Assembly: GCA_010909165.1 (NCBI GenBank)
Contig: VJWM01000197.1
Span: forward strand, 101,001 to 165,000
Direction: 5' to 3'
DNA: 64,000 bases
Origin: Anthoceros angustus
Lineage: Eukaryota; Streptophyta; Anthocerotopsida; Anthocerotales; Anthocerotaceae
The position numbers were made by a program, and so were the translations under genes. Positions 45,252 to 57,119 of this stretch are shown one piece after another; the first letter of the stretch is position 1, and every line of letters starts with the position of its first letter. The notes under the pieces are model-generated. The model made no database searches. It saw only the letters and a program-made list of their open reading frames with translations, and was not told the origin of the DNA.

Positions 45252-46375
45252 ATGCAGAACGACTCTACCGCGCCTAAACCCTCCACGCCTGCACCAAGGT
45301 TTGCAGACTCCGAGACCGGAGTGGACGATGAGGAACCCGCAATCACTTGCAGGTATGAGTGGCAGCGGCCATCCAAGGTAGGTTGTCCGAGTGCAGGTGG
45401 GTGCGGCTGCACCATCCACGGGGAGGTTCATGTGCTTTGGACGCGCTGCACCGACGTGCATTACCTTGCAGGAAGGTGCAATGACGGTCGCGGGCTTCGG
45501 TTGTGTGCAGACCGGGCGTCTCGCACAGCCACGGGTGGCAACGACCTCAAGCGGGCCGTGGGGAAGATAGGTGGGAGATGCAATGCCCTCGAGAGTACAT
45601 CGCTGGGTGGCCCATGGTTCCCATCAACTATAGGGAGCTCTCCGAGTTTTTGGACTTTGTTGAGGACCATCAGAGCCAATGCCTTCGTATGGAGGGGTAT
45701 CCAGAGAGACTTGCAGTCCTATACCACCTGCACCGGCGGGGGACAAATGGGATGGAGTGGCGGTGGACAAATTACTGCGAGAGCGCTTACCGTCTGGTGG
45801 AGTGCCATGTTTTCATGCATCGTATTTGTGATTGTACAAAGCCGGAATGGAAGGTGTCTGTGGAGCGACCACAAGCGATGGATGACCTGCGGTTTGGTTC
45901 GCCAATTATGCTGTGAGCCACCATGACTTGGTGGAAAGATGGCCCAGGAGGTTCTACGAGTTGGTGGATTTCGTGCGATATGCGGAGCTCAATTGGAATG
46001 AGAAGACCGCCGCGCTGTTCGATGAGATTAACCTGCAGACGAAAGCCCATGTGGTGGCATATTTGGCAGACGTGCACGCTTGAGGCGAGGAGCAGTCGGA
46101 GCCCAACGCCTGCAAGGCATGCACAGACTCATAGTGATGGGTGCAACTGCAGAGGGCATGCAGCTGCAGAGGAGCATTTCCCGGCCTGCCCTGCAGCCGC
46201 ACCTACTGTGCCACATGTACGTGCCATTCGCGGTTTGGCACTGAGTTGTGTTCGGTGCAAATTGTATGTAGATGAGAAGAACGCCTGCCGGGTGTTAGGG
46301 GTTAGGTGTGCGACGAGAGTTGCAGCACATGGCGATTGTAAGCCGGCACGGCATGTGCGATGTCGTTTTCAGTAA
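45252..46375 (+). pseudogene. unrecognised ORF remnants, probably mobile-element derived
   Basis: Open pieces in changing frames include PINYRELSEFLDFVEDHQS and LHRRGTNGMEWRWTNYC near 45620-45780, and RFYELVDFVRYAELNWNEK near 45950-46020. Near 46230-46270 LALSCVRCKLYVDEKNACR has spaced Cys pairs. I do not recognise the family. It lies between the methyltransferase remnant and the integrase-core copies and may belong to the same element as either. Confidence 0.3.
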
Positions 46376-46699
46376 TATGCTTTCTGCCCACAATGTTGTC
46401 GAGGCGGTCGCAGACACCGCAAGTTATCGCCTTTGCTGTTGTGACCAACTCCCGATTGGCTGCATCGCCGCAACATCGCAGCCGACTGCATGCGGTTGCA
46501 ATGTACTAGGGAGACCACCAGTGAGCGTGGCCTTTTACCAAGGCGGATTCGGTCTGAAATAATGCGGTCAGAAGCCCTCCGAAAATTACAAGGCCATCGC
46601 TGCACATTTGTTTCCGTGTACATTGAATGACTGCCTTGATGGCGCCCCACCCAGCCCATGAGGGAGGGGCTGGTGGTGCAGCTCAAGCAACAGCGGTGG

Positions 46700-47357
46700 G
46701 CGGGATGTCATGGACGCTTGGGGCAGGGGATGCTGTTAACGCGCCAAAGAGCTCGCATGGCATGTTGCTGTTGTTGTGGATGCCATTAGGAAGGACACAC
46801 GCCTGCGAGCTGCATGCCTAACAATTGAGATAGGGACGCCTGCAGTGACAATGCTGTGCCAGAAGGAAATGGGTGCTTATGTGTGGGATTTCTCAGTCAC
46901 TGAAAAGGAAGCCCTTTACCCATCGCACCGTCTGTCTCATGCAAACGAAAGCATGTTGGAAGGCACCTTGTGGGTTGCGATTGCGAAAGTGATGGAGGGC
47001 AAAGTCCTGCAGTCGGCGAAGTGGGCATGGAAGGTAGTCGAGAGGACGGTGGGGCCGCAGTGGGATCGTCGGCACCTGTGCTTGTGGACTGGGCCTGAGA
47101 GGGCATTGCACCTCGCAGTGGACATTGAGTGCCGGCCGGTGCCATTATGCATCGTGCACAGGGATGTGGATCGCCACAACTTCTTTGTGGGCCGCCACAC
47201 ACTCCCATTTGTGTACAACAGGACGGAGCATTTCATCTGCTACATGGACTTTTCGACCAACGAAGAGGGAGTGTTCCAAGTACTGGAGGTATGTGACCTC
47301 ATCATCAGGGCATGCCACACCATGGGTGGGCGCAAAGGGCACGCGTTGATTGCTTGA
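46700..47357 (+). pseudogene. unrecognised ORF with one long open segment
   Basis: The best frame (46776-47357) encodes YVWDFSVTEKEALYPSHRLS, GTLWVAIAKVMEGKVLQSAK and VHRDVDRHNFFVGRH. An upstream piece in the same frame (VVDAIRKDTRL) extends it toward 46740. No known domain was identified. Cys pairs downstream (CVVCELVW, CLHCRQAA at about 47595-47665) could be a zinc-binding module of the same protein in another frame. Confidence 0.3.
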
Positions 47358-48429
47358 AGATCACATGCTTTCATGTTTGCGCCCTTGTGACTTCTGGACC
47401 CTGGGTTGAGGTAAAGCGTGATTACATCGTTTCGAGTTTTGCCAAGCGGCGGCCGAAGGCTATTGAGGGGAAGGACCAAGGCGTTGCAGCTTCCATGTGC
47501 TTACATATGAGGAATGAGCATGAGTGGCCATGTTTGTGTTGTGATGCTCTCGGAGGCCCATAGTGGCCTGTATAGTAATATGCAGATGTGTGTTGTGTGC
47601 GAGTTGGTGTGGAATGCTCGCAGCTTGTCTACAGTGCAAGAGTGTTTGCACTGCAGACAAGCTGCAAGCATGGTGACCAAAGGAGACCTCACACGGCCGC
47701 GTGCGCTTGCAGCCACGAATCCGCAACACGCAGAGAGGCGCCGCAACATGGTGGTGTGCGTCAGTACCCGCGATCGTGATAACCACCATGCCGGCGCGTG
47801 CGGCCTTCAATCGAAAGCCGCAGAGGCCTGAGCAGGCAGACGACAACCACGCGAACGCCTTCCACGCTAGTGGTGTGCGAGGTGTGCAAGCCACCTTGGC
47901 CATCCACAAGGCAGAAGCGCGCCTGTGGAGGAGGCCGATGGCAGCGGCGGGTGGCTCACCCGAATGGCAGGCGGATGATGGGTGGCTTGGGGGCACGCAC
48001 GGGCTGCACCAGGAGGATTGGACCAACGGGGAGGAAGGGCTGCAGGATGAGCAGTGGATGCACTTAGCAGAGGGGAAGAGGCGGCGCAAGGGGAGATGAG
48101 GCGAGGAAGGGGAGGAGGAGGCCGCGTGGTGGAGGCTTCGAGCGCTCACGCCCGAGCGGTGTCACGGCCGGCGGTGCGGCACTTGCAATCGTGGCGGCCC
48201 AGAAAGAGGCTGCCGTGAACTTCCGCTGAGGAATGATGGCCGGCTCCATGCGGCACCCGGAATGGCGCGGCGTGTATGGGAGGCTATCCGTGGTGAGTGC
48301 TGCTCGCACGCTCATGCCCATCACGCAGGCGTCAACGCAGAATACGCCGTTGCACGCAAGTCGATGGAATCGACATCCCAAGGAGGTGTGACATGGTTGA
48401 TCTGACCGGAGGACATGGCCCGCGCGATC

Positions 48430-49345
48430 CGCATCCGCAGCGTGCGATACACCAACAGCGCCCATGTTCATGTGGCACATGGATTGTGAGTGGTTCCAGT
48501 TTACGCGGTGTGTCTTGTCGCTAGATTGGAATGGGAGCGATTCTTTGCGATTGTCACAAATGGATGTGGTTGGATTGTGTGCGACTATGACAAGGCGTAC
48601 CAATTCTACTTGAGTCCATGGTGCAATAGATGGGGCCACCACTCGTCCCATGGTTGGTCTTTGGAAGATAACAAGCGGGGGACAACCATTTTCAACGCCT
48701 ATGTGGATGCAATGAGGAGGTTTGGCCATCCCAGTGATTCGCCTGACTATGCAAGCACAACAACAGATTAGGAGGATCGAGGCCAAGGGCACACGGCAGC
48801 AACTTCATCTGTGGCCCCTCCGTGCACAACCAGGTCAGACTGTGGTTGCTTGCGATGCCTTTGTCAACGAGGAGGTATGGTGCAGGGTAGTAATTGCAGC
48901 CTTTCTGTAGAGGATTGAGCATTTTTGGCGGTCATTGGGGGTGAAGTGGGCGTTCCTGTACGAGGGGTACATGATGGATTTGGTGAGGAGTAGCGAATTG
49001 GACATCACCAACCCCTAGCACATCCATTCCCTGCATGTCACCTTCATGCCCACCATGAGGGCGGAGCTGGAGCGTTGGAGGCAGGTGTGGAACAAGCACA
49101 GGGTGCGCAGGATAAGGGCCGCGGACAGGGACATCCCCGGCCATGTTGCTTGCAATAGCGTTCCAGGAAGAGGCTCGGCTCCAAGGGCGGGTGCAGCCAC
49201 CCGCATATGGGACTGCGGATGACGATGGCGAGGAGTTCGATGCCTGTGGTCCTTAGTATGCACAGAACGTGGCCCCCGAGATGCCACCGCTAGGTGTGAT
49301 TGAGCTGTTGTCCGGGGTGAGTCTTGGTGCAAAGCACACTTGTCT
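48430..49345 (+). mobile_element. degenerate integrase-core (DDE-type) gene, copy 1
   Basis: Frame-broken pieces fit the eukaryotic integrase-core family. They are MFMWHMDCEW at about 48468-48497 (first acidic residue), HHSSHGWSLEDNKRG and FNAYVDAMRRFGHPS at about 48640-48735, GPSVHNQVRLW near 48813-48845, and YEGYMMDLVRSSELDITNP with IHSLHVTFMP and WNKHRVRRI to about 49110. In that family WH(I/M)D, a conserved HG, then G-SVHNQRIERLW and a C-terminal WN.H.(L/V)R follow in this order. At least four frame changes make it inactive. It is duplicated in tandem. Confidence 0.5.
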
Positions 49346-49350
49346 TTGTC

Positions 49351-50125
49351 GCTAGATTGGAATGGGAGCGATTCTTTGCGGTTGTCACAAATGGATGTGG
49401 TTGGATTGTGTGCGACTATGACAAGCTGTACCAATTCTACTTGAGTCCATGGTGCAATAGATGGGGCCACCACTCGTCCCATGGTTGGTCTTTGGAAGAT
49501 AACAAGCGGGGACAACCATTTTCAACGCCTATGTGGATGCAATGAGGAGGTTTGGCCATCCCAGTGATTCGGTGGACTATGCGGTGAGCACAACGATAGG
49601 CGGACTGGGAGCGATGCGAGGCCAAGGGCACACGGCAGCAACTAATCCATGCCCCTCCGTTACTGTGGTCGTTGTGGTTGCTTGCGATGCCTTTGTCGGA
49701 GGAGGTATGGTGCGGGGTAATAGCTGCGGCTGTCTGCGAGGATTGAGCATTTTGGCGGTCATTGGGGAGAAGTGGGCGTTCAGCAAGGGTACATGATGGA
49801 TTTGGTGAGGAGTAGCGAATTGGACATCACCAACCCACAGCACATCCATTCCACACATGTCACCTTCATGCCCACCATGAGGAGCGTTGGAGGCGGTGTG
49901 GAACAAGCACTGGTCGCAGGATAAGGGAGCATGACGAGACATCCCGCCATGTTGCTTGCAATAGCGTTCGAGGCTCGGCTCCAAGGCGGGTCGACCACCC
50001 GCATATGGGGCGGATGGCGATGGCGAGGAGTTCGATGCTGTGGTCCTTAGTGACGTGGCCCAAGATGCCACCGCTAGGTGTGATTGTTGTCTGGTGAGTC
50101 TTGGCTGCCCGCACACTTGTCTTTA
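49351..50125 (+). mobile_element. degenerate integrase-core gene, copy 2
   Basis: A tandem copy of the block from 48521, with period about 831 bases. It begins GCTAGATTGGAATGGGAGCG and ends around GGTGTGATTG...CACACTTGTCTTTA. It is about 55 bases shorter because of many scattered small deletions. The HHSSHGWSLEDNKRG segment is kept; the VHNQ region is lost. Confidence 0.6.
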
Positions 50126-50978
50126 ATGTGTGTAGGTTGTACCGCTTCTCATGTAAGGTTCCATCCCTTTAGCACATTTGCTAAACGAATGTGTACGCTT
50201 GTCTGGGTGAACCGCATGTCGCGAGGACAATGCCTATGCAAAGGGCTTGGAGGGCATGGACTTCCTCCCGATATGTACCGCTTTGCACAGCGACATTGTG
50301 CGGGGAGTGCGAGGCGAGGCACGCCGAGTACCTCCAGCGTGGGCCGGCAGGCGGGCGTGGCGTGGGCGGGGATCACTCTGCTGCTCGTAGTCCGATGCAG
50401 TCATGGCCCGATGCCAAGCTGCAGTCTTGCACGCAAGGGCAAACGCACTAAGCCGCATTGCAAATAGAGACGATGATTGTAGCGCAAACGCCATTGCACA
50501 GCGTAAGCGCAGCGCTAACGCAACCGCTGGCAACCCTTACACCTTGTGGATGCCGTGGTCGCAGACATGGTATGTTGCATGCCGCAATGGCGCGGCGACG
50601 CAAATGACCGCAACGCAACCCTAACCCCAAAAGAAGAAAAGTTTCTGTGTGTCGTGGAATCATTTTGTGTATCATGTGGTAGGTTGACCACATTGGGACA
50701 CTGGGGGGCCGCAACCTGGCAGATGTGGTCATGCATGACATGCCGAAATAGTTCCCCAGATGCGGCGGGACTATTTCTTTCTGTCCATAACCCTAAAAAA
50801 ATGTGGATGCCGTGTGACCAGATCGGTATTCCATAACCTATAGCGTACCCATCTAATCAAAGAAGTTCAGGAGAAAGAAGTTTTGGTGACTTGTTTTTTT
50901 TTTCTTTGTGTGGAGCTCGTGCGCGACCTGGCTCGATACAAGCCGGAACGTGAGCTGATTCTTGGGAATGCCTGCCGA
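50126..50978. other. no gene recognised
   Basis: GC-rich sequence with a spaced-Cys piece (CTATLCGECEARHAEYLQ at about 50285-50335), possibly the tail of the preceding mobile element, then sequence rich in GCAACGC-type words near 50460-50640. Confidence 0.4.
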
Positions 50979-51155
50979 GTAAGGCTTGGACCCAATAGCG
51001 TTTGGCGAGAGGGTTACGTAAGGCTTGGACCCAAGAGCGCCTGGCGGGAGGGGTAAGGCTTGGGCCCAAGAGCACCTGGCGAGAGGGGTAAGGCTTGGAC
51101 CTAAGAGCGCCTGGCGAGAGGGTAAGGCTTGGACCCAAGAACGCCTAGCAAGAGC
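50979..51155 (+). repeat. minisatellite, five units of ~35-45 bases
   Basis: The unit reads TAAGGCTTGGACCCAAGAGC followed by GCCTGGCGAGAGGG. Units are directly adjacent and diverged at a few bases. There are no unique spacers, so it is not a CRISPR array. Confidence 0.95.
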
Positions 51156-52616
51156 AAAGATGGGACTCCGAAGGATAGAGCTCAATGCGTGGCCAACGGC
51201 CATGCGCAACTGTAACCTATGTAGGGAATTTAGCGAGTCGTCAAAAATAGCTATTGTGCTGGACACGACACATCCACTGACTTGTTGTTTTTGTGTGTTG
51301 GGGTGTCTGTGTTGCCCAAGCGACCGGTGAAGGCGAAACCGTAGTGAGTGGCGTTCAAGAAGGGAGCAACGTCAAGAAGGGAGCAACGTCAGTGGCCTAG
51401 ACGTGACGACCAATCAGGCCTGGCCAAGCCGTCAGGAGCCTAGCCCCCCACAGCCGATTAGGCTTGGCCAGGCCGTCATTGGCCTAGCCGCAATGACCAG
51501 TAAGTGGCCTAGCCGCAATGGCCTCAACACGGTGGCCTCAGAGCTTCATCGGCTCCGTTACGGTTAGGTGAAGGTAGACTTGCATCCGGGGGCGCCCGCG
51601 TCACCTCTACACAAAATTAAAAAAAGTCACAAGAAATTTCCCTAAACTTGTGGCTGCGGAGAACGGTATGCCATAGGAACCTAAGGATCACAGTAAAGAG
51701 TTGCTAAACAACTACCTAGGTACATACCTATTTTGAGACCTATGTCATATATATATATATATCTATCTATATATATATAACTAACTTTAGGGTTGATGGG
51801 ACTAAATGCAAGCTAGATATGTATACGATGCAAGTGGACACAAGCTTTTCGTCTCATTACTTAATTTACGATCAATTTTGTAATTAGAAAATTAGTAATA
51901 TAATTAAATTAAAAATTAAATTCAAATAATATAATTGACGGTAACTTGTAACCGATGGTTCTCTTATCTCGAGTACAGTGTTGCCATGCAACTTTCTCCT
52001 GTCGGATTTGTCGGCCTCGCGCGACAAGCATAACCGCCACCGAGGCAGCTGCAGGTGAGCAACGACTGGCCTTCAACTGGCTGAGCCGCCATTCCAAATC
52101 CTCTGGCGTTGCAGGACTTATAACCCGGTTGCCTTCCCACTCCCACAAACGGCATGGTTCTCGATTGACGCGCCAACCAGCCACCGATGCGAGTGCTTGT
52201 CGGACTCAGGGACAGGTTCGCACCCAAGTGATTGGCCGTGCGGCTCCCGATTCAGAAATTGGCATGAAACACGTCTCCTGACAAGCTAGGAGCTTGGAGG
52301 TCCGGTTTTGGAGATTCTTGGCAGGAGTCGGCGTTCCTCTTGGGGAAGGAGAGTGCAGGATCGTGTGGGCGAAGGCAGGTTTTGTGAGTGATTGACTGAG
52401 GTGCGAGCGATTGCGGGACGGTAGCCACATTTGTCAACAATGTGCCTCCTGTCTGCAACTCGACATGATCTGGAGGAGGTCTGGGAGATCTAGAATTACG
52501 AGTGGAGTGTCGGATCGCGGAAGCCCTGGGAGTGCAAACTTGTACAATAGTGTAGGAGAGGACGGTGCTAGAATTAGAAAAAATCTTGTCTGGCAGCCTC
52601 AGCAGCTTAGGACGCT
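51156..52616. other. repeat-rich spacer and transporter leader
   Basis: 51345-51545 holds dispersed GGCCTAGCC and GGAGCAACGTCA repeats. 51747-51780 is an AT microsatellite. From about 51900 the sequence becomes exon-like and probably includes the promoter and 5' leader of the transporter gene. No TATA box could be assigned with confidence. Confidence 0.5.
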
Positions 52617-54200
52617 ATGACGATTGGTCTATCTAGGCCCACTGAATCAACACCGCTGTTAGGGCATAGCCATGGAGGAACAGCGTCAGTGCTGAGGACT
52701 TGTGGTAACATAGTCATCTCTATTGTGGGCGCTGGTGTGCTGGGCCTGCCATACACGTTCAAGGTTGGAGGATGGGCAGTTGCTGCAGCATGTGTGGTAC
52801 TGGCGGCTTTGGTATCTTATTATTGTATGGTGCTTCTGGTAAGCTTGCTTGCCTTAGGATGTGTGATTTATCTTTGCTACCTGGCAGGGAATATATTGTG
52901 TGCTGCTCGTGTGTGCTGCAGGGCTGTGATCTTGCTGTACAATTGCCATAATTCTTAACTTGTTGATGGTTTTATTGCAGGTGAGGTGCAGGGATCAGCT
53001 GGTTCTGGAAGGTCGCAGAGGGATCTACACATACAGCGATCTCGGTTATGAAACCTGTGGAAGTGTTGGACGGCACATAGTGGACATTTTGGTGGTCGTT
53101 TCTCAGATGGGTTGTTGCGTGTCGTACCTCATATTTATCGGCCAGAATCTTTCGTCTCTGTTCTTTGAGTCTAGTTCTTCCAAGTTTTCAACTTTCGTTC
53201 TCTTTTTGGTGCCGGTGGAGGTGGTTTTGGCAAGTGTGAGATCGTTGGCTAGTCTGGCACCTTTCAGCATCTTTGCTGACATCTGTAACGTGCTGGCCAT
53301 GACAATAGTCATCAAAGACGATTTCCACTTGATCTCAGGGTTTGAAAAGGTAAATGCTGCTAACCTTCCAAATGCCGCGTTTCATGCTGAGGCATCCTCT
53401 AGCAGGTCTTTCCGTTCCTGCAAGTTAGCTCAAAAGCAGTGGACGGTTCGTGGTGTTGCTTTTTTGACAATGACTTTCCATGACCTTTCCAGGTAAAACC
53501 TTTCACCCATTGGCAGGGCATTCCTTTCGCCATGGGTGTAGCAATTTTCTGTTATGAGGGATTTGGGATGACTCTAGCTCTGGAAGCTTCTATGCGGGAG
53601 CCTAAGAGATTTGCAAAGGTATTGGGCTATGCGTTCATTTTCATCACCATGGTGTACGTCTCCTTCGGATTTATCGGTTATCTTGCATTTAGTGAGGAGA
53701 CCAAGGACATAATCACCCTGAATTTGCCTCACCACTGGACTACAGCGGCAGTAAAAGCTGCTCTATGCATTGCGCTTGTCTTCACCTTCCCTGTCATGAT
53801 GTATCCAGTTCATGAGATTTTTGAGAGGAAGCTTCTGCTCAGTGACTGGTTCCAGGTTTATGTGCTGCCATCGCCTCGACTGCAGCAGATTCTCTTAAAA
53901 TTGATGCGCGGAGTCCTTGTTATTTTTGCAGCTCTTGTGGCTGTCTCGGTACCTGGATTTGGAGTATTTGTTTCTTTGGTGGGCAGCACCGTCTGTGCTA
54001 TGCTGGCCTTCGTATTGCCCGCCCTATTTCACGTACAGGTCTTCAAGGACAGCGCGTTCTTGGTGGAAAGGGTGGTTGACTATATTCTCATGGTGTCAGG
54101 TGCCATCTTTGCAATCTATGGCACTTACACAGCCGCAGTTTCGTTGTTTCATCCAGTGTCCAGTTCGCCAGCCAATCTGGTTCTCTCGACACATGTATAG
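52617..54200 (+). CDS. AVT-type vacuolar amino-acid transporter (AAAP family)
   Basis: Three exons fit: 52617-52838, 52981-53349 and 53493-54200, joined at phase 0 by GT-AG introns of 142 and 143 bases, giving 432 residues. This is the usual size of plant AVT3-like transporters, which export neutral amino acids across the tonoplast. Near the N-terminus, GNIVISIVGAGVLGLPYTFK carries the family's unwound TM1 motif. Later segments include YSDLGYETCG, GVAIFCYEGFGMTLALEASM (TM6 region), FIGYLAFSEETKDIITLNLP and FTFPVMMYPVHEIFERK. About eleven hydrophobic segments are visible. Splice choice rests on continuity with the family: exon 2 must stop at 53349, because the frame beyond it runs into a non-family stretch and a stop at 53494. 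No disruption seen. Confidence 0.88.
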
Positions 54201-55405
54201 TGAAAATCAGAAGTAATTTCATGACAATTTGCCAAGCTTGGGAGCAACTTGCAAGGGATGCCTCCGAGGGAGCCCTTCTTTCATCCTGGTAGGTTTTGAG
54301 TCTTCATGACAACGATGTTCTCTGCCCTCGGCTATTCGTGAAACGCTGCAGGGAAAGAGTCTGTGATATGTACCCACACACTCCAAAACAACTGGAGTTT
54401 TGATTGTAGATAGGAAACATATACGCATGCAGCAGCTGCAAAAATCAGAAGCAGCAGAGACAGGAGGACAAAGTACCTGTTCTACTACTGGGCCTCTTTC
54501 CGAAGTAAAAGCAAGGCTGATGGGTTGCAGAATCACAAGCAGCAGACATGTCTTAGAAGGCAGCACACATACCTATCCATCTCTGCACATGTGAACTCCT
54601 CACCCCCCTGTTCAAATTTGATACGTCCCAGCCTTCTTCACACGAGCACGGGCCGCTGCTGACATTGACAGGGAACAAAACTGTTGGACAAGGGCTCGGC
54701 ATCCGGATGGCAGACAAGGATGATGAGCCAGTTGTGACGACGCTGTCACGCAGCAGCACCGGCAGCAGGCAGATCGGCCGTGCCATGGCCCATGATTCGT
54801 GTGGCGAGTACATATCGAGTCACATGCGATGCCTCTGAATCAAACAAGCATGTGGGACCGACTTGAAGGTGAGGACAGATCAGAATTCAGATTCAGCTGT
54901 GCCCAACTTGTCGTCCATAGAGCTCGGTTGGTACCAGGAAACAGACCGACCAAGACGGGCCAGACACTATCCAGCACTGAACAATAGAGATGGAGCCTGG
55001 AAGCCCGGGCCACAGAAACAGTGCTTCTTCCAGGCTTATCCGCATGACGTTGGCAGACCATCCGGATGACAAAGATGTGCGGGTAACTGACATGCTGACT
55101 GGGAGAGCCTAAGACGTCAGTGGGCGATTCGGATGCTGCAATTTCGAATTCTCGGTGGCCACTCGAGCCTGCGACATCCTAACAGGCTCCCTGGATTCCT
55201 TGCTTGTTTCCTACGGCCACACGACCTAGACGACTCCAACTGCTAACCTTCCTTGCGAAAAAAGTGTGTATGCCTTGGACGGCTCAGCCAAGATGGAGTG
55301 GCGATAAAAGGGTGTGTAAGCCTTGGACGGTTAAGGAGTGGAATATGTCGATATAGTATACGCAAGACCATGTACCTATGAGTGTGTAGCACAAACCCAC
55401 CTTGT
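54201..55405. other. no gene recognised; transporter 3' flank
   Basis: No convincing coding region. Open frames on both strands are short and lack domains. The first few hundred bases probably include the 3' UTR. Confidence 0.5.
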
Positions 55406-55470
55406 ATTGAGCTTAGATCGGTACTTAGATGGGGTGCCTAGAGGGGTTGGATACCTTGGTGCAAGATGGG
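55406..55470 (+). repeat. single diverged unit of the 24275 minisatellite family
   Basis: GCTTAGATCGGTACTTAGATGGGGTGCCTAGAGG and its right flank match the end of the array at 24275-24412 with several substitutions. Confidence 0.7.
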
Positions 55471-55529
55471 TCGTTTTTTTAGTGAACAAAATTGATGGGA
55501 AAAAGTCCATAAGGTAGAGGAAAAGGAGC

Positions 55530-55685
55530 AGCTAAGCTTCCTACCACAAGTAACCAATTGTGCCTACAATGTGGAATGCAGAATCGGCTAAACTCCCTAC
55601 CGGAAGTAACCAATTGTGCCTACAATGTCGAATGCAGGAGCAACTAAGCTCCCAATTGTGCCTACAATATCGAATGCGGGACGAG
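55530..55685 (+). repeat. three-unit tandem repeat (~50-56 bases)
   Basis: Units contain GTAACCAATTGTGCCTACAA followed by TGTCGAATGCAG; the third unit is shorter. Confidence 0.85.
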
Positions 55686-55914
55686 TAAATAATGTGTTGC
55701 ATAATGTGTTGTTGCCACTCTGATCGTCGTGGGAAGGGCTCGTTGAAGGGCAAATGAGACCCGCTATCTGAAGAATGCCGTGAAGAAGGAAAAGCTTCTA
55801 TGGAGCTTCCTAAACACGCACATAACAAGGGTAAGTACTTTCATACCGCTGGTTTGTTTTAGAATTTTTGGCCCTTATAGTCCCTTATTGGTAGCCAAAA
55901 GATTTTGGTCGTCA

Positions 55915-56008
55915 CATATGATGTGTGCCCAAATGGCTTAGACGTCGTTATTAAGCATCCTCATATGATGTGTGCCCAAATGGCTTAGACGTCGTTATTA
56001 AGCATCCT
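55915..56008 (+). repeat. perfect 47-base tandem duplication
   Basis: 55915-55961 and 55962-56008 are identical (starting CATATGATGTGTGCCCAAAT). They directly abut the dispersed inverted repeat at 56010. Confidence 0.95.
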
Positions 56009-56009
56009 G

Positions 56010-56060
56010 ACGGAAATCCGTCCTTAGTGGACTCAAATAAAATTCTTCTTCTTCTTCTCG
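56010..56060 (+). repeat. dispersed repeat, inverted partner of 3835-3884
   Basis: It contains the exact reverse complement of 3861-3884, then a CTT-rich tract. A second partial copy of TCCTTAGTGGACTC follows at about 56064. Confidence 0.75.
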
Positions 56061-56099
56061 GTCCTTAGTGGACTCAGATTAAATTATTATTCTTCTTCT

Positions 56100-57054
56100 T
56101 CCATACGAAGAAGCTAGATAATAGTCTGTACTGCTCTGCCCCACGGTCGCAAGCAAGCGCAACTTCAGAGGCACGGGCCTGGCAGCAGCAGGATAAATGC
56201 GACCTTATCCGGCACTGGACGCAGCGGGCAGTAGGGCAGTCGGGCCAGCCGGTGTTGCTAAATATCTGGGCAGAATAAAATATCTGGCAGCCAGGCCGAT
56301 ACGGACAAATGTCGGCTGTCCCCACATCCCAGGGAAGGAACAAGTGCCCCAATCCGATTGGCTGCTACAGGATAGATACCTCTTGCCCAAGCATGGTTTG
56401 AATACATCCTGATGGAAGTGCGCAGGCTCGCAGGCTCCCACGCACTGTCTGGTTCGGCCAAAAGTTGTCGTGTGGGCGGCAGCCGAGAGGCTTATCCTCC
56501 CGCGCTAGTTGGGCACTTGGTGACGTACAAGTGTTGGGGGCAGGGACCGCGGGAGAGGGAGCCCAAGCAACCGCCAACATGTCATCGCAGGTCAGAAAAC
56601 GGGAAAGCGTGTGCCAGGAGGTGACCGGGTCGCGACTCGGGGGGCCGTGCTGGCAGTCGAGCTTTCGGAGCGGCAGCTGGGGCGATTGGGGCAGAAAGTG
56701 GAGAAGGTGGAGCGGGCGGGCCACGGCACGTTGGACACCAGTTCGCGCTTGGGCCGCTTGTCAAGCAAGCGAATAGCATGCCCGCTGCACCAGGCTTGCT
56801 ATTTTCACTCCCCCTCTGGAGTCTGGAGGCCTGCAAACGTGTCGGCAGCGCCGCGCGGGGGCCACGGCAGCCGGGATGCCTTCAAACGGCAAACTGTGTG
56901 TGTCGCAGTGCTCGTCAGTGGGTATGCTTTGGGCCCCCTCCAATCCCGCGCTCCCAGACGTGGGACCGCTGAGAGACGGAGTGCGCGGTTTTCCTCGTGG
57001 CTGATGCCCCCTCTGCCACTGCCTTTCCTGCTTGCTGGCTTGCGGTGACATGCG
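56100..57054. other. no gene recognised; upstream of the kelch F-box gene
   Basis: Moderately GC-rich, open frames on both strands without domains. The distal part is the likely promoter of the gene at 57475. Confidence 0.5.
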
Positions 57055-57061
57055 TATAAAT
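57055..57061 (+). promoter_or_regulatory. TATA box of the kelch F-box gene
   Basis: TATAAAT about 420 bases upstream of the proposed ATG. A C-rich stretch follows at about 57080, suitable for transcription start. This implies a leader of nearly 400 bases that contains a minisatellite. Confidence 0.55.
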
Positions 57062-57119
57062 TCCGCCACCACCCACATTCCACCCATGGCGGATTCTTCG
57101 CCCGCTGCATCTCTTGCTG

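Noticed and set aside
44834-45461. About 200-codon minus-strand frames
   Set aside because: Two overlapping frames of equal length in very GC-rich DNA with low-complexity Pro/Ser/Arg content; no family match.
48064-48792. 242-codon minus-strand frame, partly repeated at 49015-49515
   Set aside because: It is the antisense of the integrase-core copies; the plus strand carries the recognisable motifs.
50979-51155. Regular repeat that might look like a CRISPR array
   Set aside because: Units are directly adjacent, diverged and without unique spacers, and the DNA is plant nuclear; it is a minisatellite.
53350-53492. Continuation of transporter exon 2 through to a stop at 53494
   Set aside because: The reading beyond 53349 leaves the family pattern and ends in a stop; GT at 53350 and AG at 53492 give an in-phase intron that restores it.
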